Source of the DNA: Melieria omissa
Lineage: Eukaryota > Arthropoda > Insecta > Diptera > Ulidiidae
Reading direction: 5' to 3'
Assembly (NCBI GenBank): GCA_963971225.1
Contig: OZ020269.1
Span: 40,383,264-40,447,263 of the forward strand
DNA: 64,000 nucleotides
Position 1 is the first letter of the stretch, and each line of letters begins with the position of its first letter. Positions 29,411-39,378 of the stretch are shown here, one piece after another. The translations under genes were made by a program, and so were the position numbers. The notes beneath the pieces were generated by a model. It did no database searches, was not told the origin of the DNA, and saw nothing but the letters and a program-made list of their open reading frames with translations.

Positions 29411-30862
29411 ATGTACAATAGACTGCTTTTCATCTCTGGAGCTTGTTGCTTCGACGTTTTCCCGTACAACACCCTCTTGGTAATGGTACAGCAGGGCGAT
29501 GGATGGATTGTCAACGGTCATTTTAAGCTGATTCACGTGGTAAACTTGAACCTGATCGACGACGCACTAAGGAGTCTAACAAGTTCCTCTCAGCGAGAAG
29601 TGAAGGATGAATCAACGAGATCGCTTATAAATTTCGAACTCAGTGAAGCCCAGCGTCGTATCAATGAGCTACAGGGAGGTAAACTGCGAAACCGAAGGGC
29701 CATTAACTGGATAGGTTCCGCCTGGAAATGGATTGGAGGCTCCCCAGATGCGACGGATTGGAATCAGTTGCTCGAATCGCAGAATGAAATAATTAGTAAC
29801 AACAACCGCCAATACAGAATAAACGAGGAACTAGTTAACGCAACGAGATGGGCAGTGGATAGGCTGAACGACCTGACACGATCCAGCAACGCACTAGGAA
29901 GGGAAGTTAGCCTGAAGCTTGTGGAAGATGCACATTTTAAAAGGGTACAAATTATTAAACAACACATTCACGAAATAGTCCGAGCATGCCAAATGGCCAA
30001 GGCGGGAATAGTCAATACCAACCTCCTAAACCGAGAAGAAGTCGAGCTTATCCTTAGGGAGGAAAGTACCTTACCATACCGAAACGCGATAGAGGCCATT
30101 GAATACACGACGCCATCTGTATACTCTAACGGTACGATGCTTCTCTACATACTATCAATACCCAAGGTGGACGTGGAGCAATATCGTGTACTAATGGTAA
30201 AAGCCACCACGCTGAATAGGAGAAGGGTTAGCATCAAACATGAGAGGATACTTGTTAGCAGAAATCAGACTTACGGCATCACAGGCGATTGCGTGACAGT
30301 AAGCAACACCACGATATGCGAGATGGGTTCCCTCGAAAGGGTGCCAGAAGCTAGCTGTCTTGCCCGCTTAGTAAAAGGGGGAGATGCGCCTTGTCACTAC
30401 GAACCGAACCACGATGAGGTAATTGAGCTCATCGACCATGATATATTGTTCCTGTCCAACTTTAAGGGTGAAGTCCACAGCACGAACTCTTCAAAGTTTC
30501 TTGAGGGATCTTTCATCATTCGGCTGAACAACGAAACGGTCAAGGTGGGAAACGTGACATTTACAGGAAAGACGCTGAGCATATCACATTTGCTACCACC
30601 TGTCCTGGCTAACGTTTCGTCGCAAGGAATTAGACCCAACCTTGGGTATATTCACGGCCTGAGTTTGTCAAACATCAAACGCCTCAACAACCTGGATGCA
30701 ATGTTCGGCGTATCAGCTTTAACGGATATTTGCATAGTAGCTGCTCTGGTAACCATCGGATACCTAACATGGCGGAAGCTTACGAGGAAATTCGTAATAC
30801 CAGCAGTCCTCACAGGTGTGCACAAGGAGCAAGCCGAAAATCTGCGGGACGCAGATATTTGA
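29411..30862 (+). CDS. env: errantivirus envelope (F-like) protein
   Basis: 483-residue open frame of the baculovirus-F-like envelope protein that gives errantiviruses their virus-like character. A basic furin-type site RNRR lies at residues 93-96, followed by a hydrophobic, Gly/Trp-rich fusion-peptide-like segment. Several N-glycosylation sequons (NATR, NGTM, NTTI, NETV, NVTF) occur. A membrane anchor at about residues 436-456 and a short basic cytoplasmic tail follow. Residues 1-35 do not make a textbook signal peptide, so the real start may come from an upstream spliced exon. No stop or frameshift seen. Confidence 0.87.
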   Translation: MYNRLLFISGACCFDVFPYNTLLVMVQQGDGWIVNGHFKLIHVVNLNLIDDALRSLTSSSQREVKDESTRSLINFELSEAQRRINELQGGKLRNRRAINWIGSAWKWIGGSPDATDWNQLLESQNEIISNNNRQYRINEELVNATRWAVDRLNDLTRSSNALGREVSLKLVEDAHFKRVQIIKQHIHEIVRACQMAKAGIVNTNLLNREEVELILREESTLPYRNAIEAIEYTTPSVYSNGTMLLYILSIPKVDVEQYRVLMVKATTLNRRRVSIKHERILVSRNQTYGITGDCVTVSNTTICEMGSLERVPEASCLARLVKGGDAPCHYEPNHDEVIELIDHDILFLSNFKGEVHSTNSSKFLEGSFIIRLNNETVKVGNVTFTGKTLSISHLLPPVLANVSSQGIRPNLGYIHGLSLSNIKRLNNLDAMFGVSALTDICIVAALVTIGYLTWRKLTRKFVIPAVLTGVHKEQAENLRDADI

Positions 30863-30871
30863 AGGGGGGGC
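30860..30871 (+). promoter_or_regulatory. polypurine tract
   Basis: gaaggggggg c just before the 3' LTR start at 30872: the plus-strand primer site of LTR elements. Confidence 0.8.
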
Positions 30872-31276
30872 AGTTAACACCCCTGCTCCGCTACAGAAAC
30901 CGCTGACGTTGCAGCAGGCGTTGCAGGTGCAACAACAGCGTTGGTCTTGTGTTAAAGCTGCTGACTGTGCGTCTGGCGGACATCCGGAGCTTGCTGGTGC
31001 GACAACAGCGTGGGAATCGCCTAATCAGCAGTCTTAGGGCTAAGTAGGGCTGGATACGTTAGTATTAAGTTTAGGAAAAGTTAGTCTTAGTTGGGACACG
31101 AACGAATAAAGAACTGGAAAACTGCAGCTACGATTTGAAGTTTCTTCTTTGGAATCTGCCGAGTTTTGTGTAAGTATGGGCTGGCTGTAGCCAGCCCCAA
31201 CTTTAACTGTATGGGCCGGCAGTGTGCCAGCCCCAACTTTAATTTTTTGGTTCGGCCGGCGTGCCGGACCTTAACT
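30872..31276 (+). repeat. errantivirus 3' LTR
   Basis: 405 bases, same ends as the 5' LTR, followed by TGAA. Confidence 0.93.
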
Positions 31277-31280
31277 TGAA

Positions 31281-31509
31281 TAATTTATTGATTAATGTAT
31301 AGTAAGATGATTCCGATTGCTGTTTTATTGGAAAACTAATAATCATTTTCCGGCAGCAAAATAAGTCCGCAAGCTGCTCTGGACAAGAGATAAATAGAAA
31401 AACCAGCTGAGCACAGCTCACGAAAATTTGTATGGCAGAAGGCGAAAGTTATACGTAAAATAATAGACAATCGACGCATTCTTAGACATTGTAGGGCACG
31501 CGAACCACA
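31281..31509. other. unassigned spacer
   Basis: 230 bases of AT-rich sequence between the provirus and the next Tc1-like end; nothing recognised. Confidence 0.4.
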
Positions 31510-31511
31510 TA

Positions 31512-33110
31512 CAGCTGCGGTCAAAATAATAGTAGTACGCATACAACGAAAAGAAAATTAAGAAAAATAATCTGCTTTTCTTTACAAATATTTACTTTGT
31601 ATTTTTTGTAATAAGTTATATGTGTTAACAATGCAATCATAAAAGAAAACTTAAGAATTAAACTCAGTTTTGTTTGATTTAAATTAAATGCGCCAAGAGC
31701 TCCAACATATGGACGGTCAAAAAAATAGTAGTTCGCTTTACTTTCATAAAAATGAAGCAAAAATTGTGTTTCATTTTAAAAGATTTAATGGTTAAATAGT
31801 AATAACGTAATTTTTCTTCAAATTAATATTTAGTTGCGTGACTGTTGTTCGCTATTACTGCAGCACAGAGCCGATGCATTGAATTAACCAAATTTTCATA
31901 TCTTTCTCTAGGGGCGTGGTCTACTGCTTCTCAAAGTTGATTATTATTTAAAGGATTATTGTGAGCAACTGCTCTCTTCACGTCACACCACAAATTTTTA
32001 ATTGTATTGAAGTCTGGTGATTGTGCGAGCCATTCCATAACCCTAATCCTGCTCTTGCGAAGCCCCTTTCGTGCGACCTTGCTTGTATCACAGAACAAAC
32101 AATATACAGATGCGCATCTGGTGTAAAGAAAATTTTCTTTGCGGGTTCCAGCGGTAGGACCCGTTTGTAGATGCGGGGGAAGCAGTAAAAGGGACGAGAA
32201 CGCACAGAGCGCGAGAGCGTAAGCTGAGAAGCTGCGACCGCGCACCACACACTGTGGTTGTTGTTGTTGGGCAACAAAGCGATGTGCCGCTTGCATGTTA
32301 GTGGTGGCTCGTGCTCGCTTTCCGCTTGCTTTTTTACAAACAAGAACAAGAAGTGGACAGGCAGTTTTCATAGAAAAATTGATTGAGCGATCGCCAAGGC
32401 ACATAAGGTGGTAGCACTACGGGAAAAACCAAAATTCAATGGATTTTATAAGTTCTTTTGGTCTGCTTGTAAAATAGAAGTTGTAAAAAGTACAAATGGC
32501 TACAATGAAAATAAATATATGTGTAAAAATATTGGAACAACCAAGACGCATTAAGAAAGTATTAATAAGTGGAAAACTATTGCCACAATGTTGTGCTAAT
32601 TATCAAAGAAAAAAGTTTAATCAGTTCTGGTGCTGCAACTACCTATTGAATCTGCCTTGGCGATAGATTTGCCAAATCGAACACCATTTCAATGTGCACG
32701 AGCAAAGCCAAGCTGGCTTGCTGCGGAAAGCAACAACATTGCGTGTTGTTGTCGAGATGAGAAAACCATCGAATCTATGCGTGTACATCAATTCGCGCTT
32801 ACTCTCTTGGTTCCCTTTGCATTTTCCTCACCTTTGTTGATTCCCGCCCGCGTCTGAAATGAAATCGCAAAATTATTTCAGATGCGCCTTCTGTATACTG
32901 TTTATTCTGTGCTTGTATGCTTTAGGTTATAATCCTGTTGGAAGACCCAAAGCATTGGCGTTTTTTCACGGACATACGGTAGCACGATTTCCTGCAAGAT
33001 TCGTACACATACACATCGATCCATCGTTTTCTTGATCAAATAAATAGCGCCACCTCCATAAAACGTAAGACATGCATTTATTTATTGAGCATGCATTTAT
33101 TTATTTTAAT
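31512..33110. mobile_element. one-armed copy of the Tc1-derived element, split by a hAT MITE
   Basis: Left end cagctgcggtcaaaataata with TA at 31510-31511. Through 32088, then 32911-33075, it follows the left arm of 13534-14260 closely (transposase C-terminal half on the minus strand). It ends in a short atgcatttatttatt hairpin with no second arm or right end. The transposase fragment reads on the minus strand to ~31940 (KSRIRVMEWLAQSPDFN, again lacking the Glu of NPIENLW). Confidence 0.82.
32089..32910. mobile_element. nonautonomous hAT element, 822 bp, complete
   Basis: Ends cacagaacaaacaatataca and the inverse of acagaataaacagtatacag with a shared gcgcatctg block; GCTTGTAT is duplicated at 32081-32088 and 32911-32918, the 8-bp hAT size. 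The intact target is visible in the Tc1-derived arm at 14104-14111. Noncoding. Fragments of the same family: 2259-2338 with 3275-3350, and 34755-35026. Confidence 0.92.
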
Positions 33111-33512
33111 AAAGTATGAGTTTTGATTTTGAGTTGGAATGTAAATACATCTTTAATTTAGTACCTATTTTATTTTGGAAAAAGCTTATTGAAACATAAC
33201 TCTAAAATTTATATGAAAGTTAAGTCTTCTATAACGCGAATCACATAACGCGAAATTTTCCTGGAACGTAACCACCGCGTTCTACGAGGGAGATCTGTAC
33301 ACTCCATTGCTTGTAGCTATTTGAATGCACATTTGAAAAAGGGTTACAACCGAAAAAAATGTCGAATGAGTTGAATACAAAATACTTTGAGAGAACAGTT
33401 GTCAAAATAAGAGTACTTGACATAAAATGGCACTATCGGGATGACTTTATTATTTGACTACGGAGGAAACAAGTTGAAGTTATGAATATAAATATTTTTT
33501 CGGCAGCGACCT
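33111..33512. other. unassigned, possibly pogo-like end
   Basis: ctataacgcgaatcacataa then gcgaaattt and 'ccgcgttctacgagggagat' resemble the tips of pogo/Tigger-like elements, but no partner repeat or transposase is visible. Confidence 0.3.
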
Positions 33513-33515
33513 TAA

Positions 33516-33961
33516 GCCTAGGCGTATACGGAGACGCAGGCCGCGCAACACAGCACAGGGCAGCGCAACGCAAATTAAACTGTTTTACGCAGCAACACGG
33601 CGTATACGAATCTCGGAAACCAGCACACGTGTTCCGTATTCATTCCATAAACCCAGTAATATGGGTTATTTTTCTGAATCAGACTTTGAAATATAACCTA
33701 TATAATATAATTTGAGTGTAATATGGGCTGTCCACGCACTTTTTCAATTTATTCTTCAATTTTTGCAAGAGAACGTGTCGGCTGCACGTAGGAAACTGTA
33801 TTTCAACTACAACGCGACGCAGTTGTGCGCAGGCACGTCTCTCCGCCGCACGCGACTATGTCGCTGTATACGCTGTCATATGGTACTGCATTATTTACAA
33901 AAAATTTAACTACGCTGAGCTGTGCTGCGTGTGCGGCGTGCGTGTCCGTATACGCCTAGGC
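33516..33961. mobile_element. PIF/Harbinger-type MITE (copy 2)
   Basis: Inverted relative to 27487-27940 and highly similar to it across the whole length. Borders are TAA (33513-33515) and TTA (33962-33964). It abuts, or inserted at, the left TTA of the next element. Confidence 0.82.
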
Positions 33962-34131
33962 TTACACGGTTGTTCATGTTTGCGGCGTGACGAGAAGAAT
34001 AAGCGTGTAAACGCAAGAAATTCGTGTCGTCCGACATGTTTGCAGGTTTTCAAAATTTTTTTGATTTCTCTGTGTAAACTGCCGTGGGACGCACATAGGC
34101 ATTTTGTCATTCGATCGGTAGACAGCGAGCA

Positions 34132-34338
34132 GTGAGGGTGGCGTCGCGAAAAAATGAAGTGTTTTGGAAGCAGTTCTTTGGAGTGTACAGACAACATCCC
34201 GAACTGTGGAAAGTAAAAAGTGAAGAATATAAAAATAAATGTAAAAGAAACGCAGCATATGAGGTGCTTTTATGCAAATTTAAAGAATTTGATGCGAATG
34301 CTAATATAGAAACATTGAAAAATAAAATAAATTTATAA
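34132..34338 (+). CDS. MADF/Myb-like DNA-binding protein of PIF/Harbinger (partial)
   Basis: 68 codons: FWKQFFGVYRQHPELWKVKS then YKNKCKRNAAYEVLL and LCKFKEFD. 'YR.HP.LW...S..Y.NK..RN.AY' is the core of the MADF (Adf-1) domain, which PIF/Harbinger elements encode as their second, DNA-binding protein that helps the transposase. Full proteins are 200-400 residues; this one stops just after the domain. The first three codons before FWKQ are probably not native. Could still be translated. Confidence 0.7.
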   Translation: MRVASRKNEVFWKQFFGVYRQHPELWKVKSEEYKNKCKRNAAYEVLLCKFKEFDANANIETLKNKINL

Positions 34339-34440
34339 ACCATTCATCCAAATTCGTTTCCTTTTAATGCTTTTTTCGTCTTCATACTCTAAAATTTCCT
34401 CGATCACCAGCGCAGCAACTAATACGCGTGCCATGTTGCT
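34333..34440 (-). pseudogene. PIF/Harbinger transposase N-terminal stub
   Basis: Minus strand from ~34434: MARVLVAALVIEEILEYEDE followed by KSIKRKRIWMNG, like the N-terminal acid-then-basic leader of insect Harbinger (DDE_Tnp_4) transposases (…RRxWVRPW). It runs into the 3' end of the MADF ORF, where the deletion joined the two genes tail to tail. Confidence 0.55.
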
Positions 34441-34550
34441 TCGTCGACAGCAGCGAGACAACTGAAGTATGCGTACATGTTTGACCGTGTTAACGTTACC
34501 AATTTTTTTTCCACCATCGCACATGTTTGCAAACATGAACGACCGTGTTA

Positions 34551-34754
34551 AGGCCGCTTTATCGGCAAAACACAAAATGCGAAGTGAAAGTAAAAGGGGA
34601 CAGTGAGAAAGTACTGCCACGTTTTCATTTTTTCATTGGATTATAGAAAAAGGCTAGAAAAGGCTGCGGGGTAAATAAAAAGGCTAACTCGTGAATTATG
34701 CGGCTAGATGACAAAAGAAAAGGCTAGATTTAGCCCCAAAAAAGCTAGATTGGC
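34551..34754. other. unassigned spacer
   Basis: Repeats of 'aaaaggctag' (about 34645, 34680, 34720); nothing else recognised. Confidence 0.4.
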
Positions 34755-35026
34755 AACACTGTTGGTGGTAGCTCGTGCTTGCTCTCCGCTTGCTTTTTTA
34801 CAAACAAGAACAAGAGTGGACAGGTAAAATTTGCATAGAAAAATGATTGAGCGATTCCCAAAGTGCGTTAATAAGGTGGTAGCACAACGGAAAAACAAAA
34901 ATTCAATTTAGTCAGAAAGTAAAAATGACTACAATGAAAATAAATATGTGTACAAATATTGTAACAACCAAGGCGCATTAAGAAAGTGATAGTAAGTGGA
35001 AAACTATTGTTACAATGTCGTGCCAA
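34755..35026. mobile_element. nonautonomous hAT fragment (copy 3)
   Basis: Matches 32293-32600 of the complete hAT MITE (cgcttgcttttttacaaaca, agcgat.cccaa, gtggaaaactattg) with small deletions; neither end present. Directly followed by the P-type relic. Confidence 0.78.
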
Positions 35027-35029
35027 TAA

Positions 35030-35480
35030 CACTACTCGACACGAAAAATGCTCCTCAAAATAAAAATATTTTTTAGACTAATTTTCGGCTGCTGAACATG
35101 AAACTGAAAATCAAAACATTTTCTTAAGAAGTGTTTCCGAAAAATTTTCGAAAAACACGTTTTCCCCCTCTTATTTCAGTTATGAGCACATATCTCGTAA
35201 TCCAACCATCCGACTAACACATGTAGCACGTCAAGGTCATTAATTTGCCTTTCCAACAATATATGGATTGTCCAAATCCGATGAGATTTTGGGAAGAGAC
35301 TGACGATGAAAATTTAAAAAAAAAATTGAATTTTTTTACCATTTGGTTTTTTATGGATAAAATAAATGAGCTCCTCTGGTTTTAAGATCTAAGATGAAAG
35401 ATATATTATTTGAGCAAATATTAAGCCTTACATCAATAGAATTAAAAGAGAAATGACAAAATTATAATGTAAGGTGTGAA
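35030..35480 (+). pseudogene. P/THAP9-type transposase 3' relic (copy 2)
   Basis: Begins acactactcgacacgaaaaa, the codons for TLLDTK in the P-type transposase at 51665-51720, and follows that element's 3' region through ccatccgactaacacatgt and gagctcctctggttttaaga. It extends ~70 bases further, as does copy 1. No upstream coding part. Confidence 0.72.
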
Positions 35481-36084
35481 AACACCAACTTTTCATTTAT
35501 TACACCGTGCGAAAAAATTTTTTATTTTTCCGAGGCCCATCCATCGGTATATGTAGGTATCACACAGATGTCGACAAATATACTCCATGAAATAAAGGAC
35601 TAGGGGAGACTAGTTCTCTCATCAGCCCCCGCGGACTACGCCTAAGTATACATTTTTGCAGTAACATGATCTGTTTTACATTGTGGTGTATCAAAATTTC
35701 GGTTCAAATCCATAAATAATGCTTAAATAACGAAGAAACATCAAGGATCGTTAATTATTTAGGCGTTTTATCCCAAAAAGGCCTACAGACACTCTAAGGT
35801 TTGGGTTAGGTAGGAGGAGTGTAACAAATTTGTTTCATAATTTTCTTCTATTTTCTCAAAGAATACATTATCAGCTACTCACCAATAATTTTTTTAGTTT
35901 TATTGAGGCTCTCAATTTATTAAAAAAATTTGTTGTTTCTCACACAATTTCAAAAAGAATTATTTGCTTACTTTCTCACGAAACCTAACCCTTCGCTGCA
36001 TGGTATTGCATATATGCAATGTTAACTTTTCATAGATTTGGAAACTATTCTATTCAGCATGTTACAGTCGTTCAGTTGCATCTT
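35481..36084. other. unassigned stretch
   Basis: Contains one tip of the TTACAC-GTGCGA type (tattacaccgtgcgaaaa, near 35499); otherwise AT-rich and unrecognised. Confidence 0.4.
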
Positions 36085-36088
36085 TTAA

Positions 36089-36370
36089 CACATTTTAAGC
36101 GGGTAGCCTAGTATATGAAACTATGCTGCGTAGCGGGCATTACTTGCAAAACAAGCAAAAATTGCGCGATCCAAAATAAATAAAACTTGAAATTTATGAA
36201 ACTAAAATAATTATATGAAATAATACTTTCAGTTTTATATGAAAACCAATCCGGTAAAAATACCGTCTCCCGCTTTTAAAGTGCCTACATTCAAAAGGTA
36301 AAAATACCCGCCCTGCTTATAAGCAGCAGTTTTCACAACGGGTAATTTTACCCGGTCCGCTTTTAATGTG
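36089..36370. mobile_element. piggyBac-type MITE, 282 bp
   Basis: Ends cacatt(tt)aagcggg and the inverse (cccggtccgcttttaatgtg), bordered by TTAA (36085-36088, 36371-36374). Internal GGGTA/TACCC motifs repeat as subterminal hairpins. Confidence 0.78.
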
Positions 36371-36374
36371 TTAA

Positions 36375-37423
36375 GTTAAACCAATTGATTACTAACGGAA
36401 TTTTGCGATTAACATTGAAAGTATGCGCAAAAGAATCGAAAAAGCAACAAGTGTAAAGCAACGATTTGGTGAAATAATTTTGGTTATTGATGGCGATGGT
36501 GATATGGCGATCGCCGTCGCTCAGCTGTTTAGTGCGTTAAATTACGAGTATACAGTGACGTCTGACCTCTGTTCGACTCCCCGTAGTTGCCAACACTAAA
36601 ATATTGATAAAGCCAACTTTCATTTCGGCGGTAGCGCTCTCATCAAGATACGGAAAGTGATCGCAAAACTTCTTTCATAGATACAGGAATTCAACAAAAT
36701 TTCATTTTTACCATCAGAACATAACAAGCAACAAGAATTATATAACAAAAAAGTTTTTTCTTCACGGAAATTAAATCATGCAACGAAGGGTTAAACTTTG
36801 TCTTACAATTACTGCCGTTGTGCATATGGCAGCGTTATCTGACTACATTTGTTTTATAAAATGGAAACTTCCCTTTCCATACGTGTAAAATCAGCTAAAA
36901 AAATCATAAGGTGTAATTTACAGAATTGTTTTAAGCTTAGGATGTTTACAGGCCTTCTTGGGAACTAGAGGGTTAAAGACCGCAAGTCGATAAGCATGCA
37001 TCGTACGCTATAAGAGGGAGTGAGATTTACGAAGTGTAAGGGAACGAAGAGCAAATTTAAAAACATTGAATGGAACAATTTTGAAGCTGCACGCTGCATT
37101 AGAGCTGCAAAACTATCGATAGTATAGATAGTTTTCATTTTCACTTCATTATCGATGGTTCTGTGTTTTCGATCAGGGCAACACGAGTGTTGACGATTTG
37201 GAAGAAATCTACCGAACTTGGTAGATTTATTTTTGAATTTTTATTTTATGCAGATTGGTACATTTTATTTTTATTTAGTCGATTTTTTGAAACATTTTTG
37301 TCTTCTTCAATTCGTAAAAAAAATTGTCAGATAACAAAAAAAAAGGTCTGACAAGATTGTAAAGAAATGTTTAGCATGACCGGTGCTATAAATATTTGAA
37401 CCGAAACGTGAGAAGCTGTCATA
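36375..37423. other. unassigned stretch before the LOA-like LINE
   Basis: No gene recognised. Around 37110-37160 three near copies of an ATCGAT motif (actatcgatag, tatagatag, tatcgatgg) resemble the DRE promoter element. 'actagagggttaaag' at 36966 resembles a lone TTAA-type end. Confidence 0.4.
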
Positions 37424-37433
37424 CTAACGGGTT

Positions 37434-38064
37434 GAACGGGGCAACTCTGTTATCAAGTGCACCAAATTTTTTTTGCGGTCCGCGAGCTTTTGGAAATTTT
37501 CAATTTTCCTTGTAAATTCTTGTTTGGAAAAATCTTCCATAACTTCTGATCACTTATACGGTTTGTGTAGAACTGCGCCGTGTGTGGAACAAAATTCAGT
37601 TTAATTTTCATATAAAGTGCGTAAGCAGCAACTTCCGCGGGTGTTTTGTTGTTGTGCGGTTGGCGATCTGTGGTTTTCGAGGTGCGCTTTGTTTTTCACT
37701 TGTGCACTGCTCCTGCGCTACGGTCTGTGCTGTGAAGTTGCGCGTGTTCGCGGCAGTGTGTGTGATTGTGACTTTTTGAGAAGTCGGCAAAGCTGCAGAC
37801 CTTCACTTCTGGTGATCCACGGGCCTCGCCACTACCTATTTTCCGACGTTTCAGTTTCCCGCTCACCACCTACAGCGCCATCTAGTGTCTAGCATCAATC
37901 CTTCGACCAGCCCGACAAGCAAAAAAACCCCGCCATCTAGTGCCGGTAGGAGGTTTTATACGATTCCCTTTTTTCAGCATACGCGGTGATGCCACATTTT
38001 TCTTTTTTCAATCCCGCGATCTACAATAATAAATGTAATTCCGAATTCACTTCCAGGTAGCATT
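37434..38064 (+). promoter_or_regulatory. LINE 5' UTR / internal promoter region
   Basis: GC-richer leader starting gaacggggcaactctg; such LINEs start transcription at the first bases from an internal promoter. No uORF of note. Confidence 0.5.
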
Positions 38065-39378
38065 ATGTCCACCTACAAGCCGGGCGATAATCGCGAGCCT
38101 GAGGAAACCCTCAAGCAATGTGCTTCTTCTGCCGAAATATTGCAGCCAAGCACCAGGTCATCGCAAACGGATGAATTGAAAAGTAGGGTGGTCCATAGCC
38201 GACAAGAACGGTTCACTTCTTCTGACTCCGAGCTGTCAGATGCCGGGCCTATGCTAGCGGGGCTTGGCCTCTATTCCACGGATGATGAGGATGTGGCCGT
38301 GCTATCCCGTGCTGGGAACTCGGCCCCGATGGCGGATCCCGGCAGTGAGGCAGCTCGGTCAAAGGAGATCAAACCGTCAACCTCAACGGAGGATGGTGAG
38401 GACCAGGAGCGTAAGCGTAAAATGGGATACAAAGCCTCAATACGCTTTCTGAAGAAACTGAGTGCACGTGACCCAGCCTCGCTATCGCAGAGGGAGAAAA
38501 GGCTACGGCAGAAGCACACCTACTACGTACGTAGGTACGAGCTCGGTGCCACTCCTAACGCTGCTGCAATACAGGCACAGCCGTCGAAAGCCCCCGAACA
38601 GTCGAAGACTTCGTCTGAAATGACGAAATCCGCGGCGGACAGGCCCTCGGGCAGTGTTAGCAACCGGCCAAAGGCGGGTATTTTTAACACGCGCCCACCC
38701 ACTTCGAAGGATGCCGCAACCGACAGCGGAACGTCAGCCGGCATGTCAAACAAGCGCCAGCGGTCTGGTGACACGGTGCAAGCAGCATCGACTAAACGTC
38801 TCAGACCATCTGCTAGTCTGACCTCGGCTCCCGAACTCCAGATCGCCGTTATTGATCGTCAGCACCCGGAAGGAAAGATGACGACCGATAACTGGCTCAT
38901 TCTGGAGGAGAAAATCACTCGGGCTCTGCTGAGCGCTATGAGGCAGGCCACAAGCAATCCAGCTATCGGCATGTTTGACGGTGCTAGGTGGACCAAGGGC
39001 ACGAAGGTCATTGGCTGTTGCAACAACCAGGCCCGAGAATTCCTGAAGGAGTTTATTCGAGGGCAGGGGGAACTGTGGCCGGGAGCCAGGCTGGATGTCG
39101 TGTCCTTGAAGGACATCCCTGTTAGGACGATTGGCAGGATATGGATTCCTCCTCCAATTATAGAGAACAAGGACATACTCGACCTGCTGAAGCTCCAAAA
39201 TTCGGACTTGCAGGCGAGCGATTGGGTCATCAACCGGGGCCGTGCCAGAGACAAAGGCGCTGGAAAAGACCTCTGGATAAAAATTGGTCCAGAGTCCCTT
39301 CAGCTACTTCGTCAGCGGGACGGTGTGGTTCGATTCGGGGTAGGACAGCTCAGAATGTTCCTGGCCCCCCCCGAATAA
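38065..39378 (+). CDS. LOA-like LINE ORF1 protein
   Basis: 437 codons, uninterrupted. Residues 1-115 are acidic, Ser-rich and disordered (SDSELSDAGP, STSTEDGEDQERKRK); 115-160 are basic (RFLKKLSARDP, REKRLRQKH); 160-255 low complexity. From ~265 a globular domain begins (IAVIDRQHPEGKMTTDNWL; WPGARLDVVSLKDIP; IGRIWIPPP), the DUF4780-like region of ORF1 proteins in this clade. No CCHC knuckle. Expected role: RNA-binding coat of the retrotransposon particle. It ends LAPPE-stop inside a run of eight C. Confidence 0.8.
   Translation: MSTYKPGDNREPEETLKQCASSAEILQPSTRSSQTDELKSRVVHSRQERFTSSDSELSDAGPMLAGLGLYSTDDEDVAVLSRAGNSAPMADPGSEAARSKEIKPSTSTEDGEDQERKRKMGYKASIRFLKKLSARDPASLSQREKRLRQKHTYYVRRYELGATPNAAAIQAQPSKAPEQSKTSSEMTKSAADRPSGSVSNRPKAGIFNTRPPTSKDAATDSGTSAGMSNKRQRSGDTVQAASTKRLRPSASLTSAPELQIAVIDRQHPEGKMTTDNWLILEEKITRALLSAMRQATSNPAIGMFDGARWTKGTKVIGCCNNQAREFLKEFIRGQGELWPGARLDVVSLKDIPVRTIGRIWIPPPIIENKDILDLLKLQNSDLQASDWVINRGRARDKGAGKDLWIKIGPESLQLLRQRDGVVRFGVGQLRMFLAPPE

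Larger units (their letters stand above)
24094..31276 (+). mobile_element. errantivirus (gypsy group) provirus, RT-deleted
   Basis: 7.2-kb old viral insertion. LTRs 24094-24498 and 30872-31276, TGAA on both outer sides (24090-24093, 31277-31280), tRNA-Lys primer site, gag, protease, integrase, env and a polypurine tract in the expected order. LTRs start AGTTA and end TAACT as in errantiviruses. Reverse transcriptase and RNase H are missing: protease joins integrase near 27360-27370. A MITE sits in integrase. The three LTR differences seen by eye imply a recent insertion. Confidence 0.93.
33965..34547. mobile_element. PIF/Harbinger deletion derivative, 583 bp
   Basis: Ends cacggttgttcatgtttgc and gcaaacatgaacgaccgtg are inverted repeats with one mismatch, bordered by TTA (33962-33964, 34548-34550). 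It keeps the 5' parts of two divergent-fate genes: a MADF-type ORF on the plus strand and the start of the transposase on the minus strand; the catalytic DDE region is gone. Confidence 0.85.

Noticed and set aside
37582..37892. 60-91 aa ORFs before LINE ORF1
   Set aside because: In the LINE 5' UTR, three overlapping frames, no domain, and ORF1 is clearly downstream.
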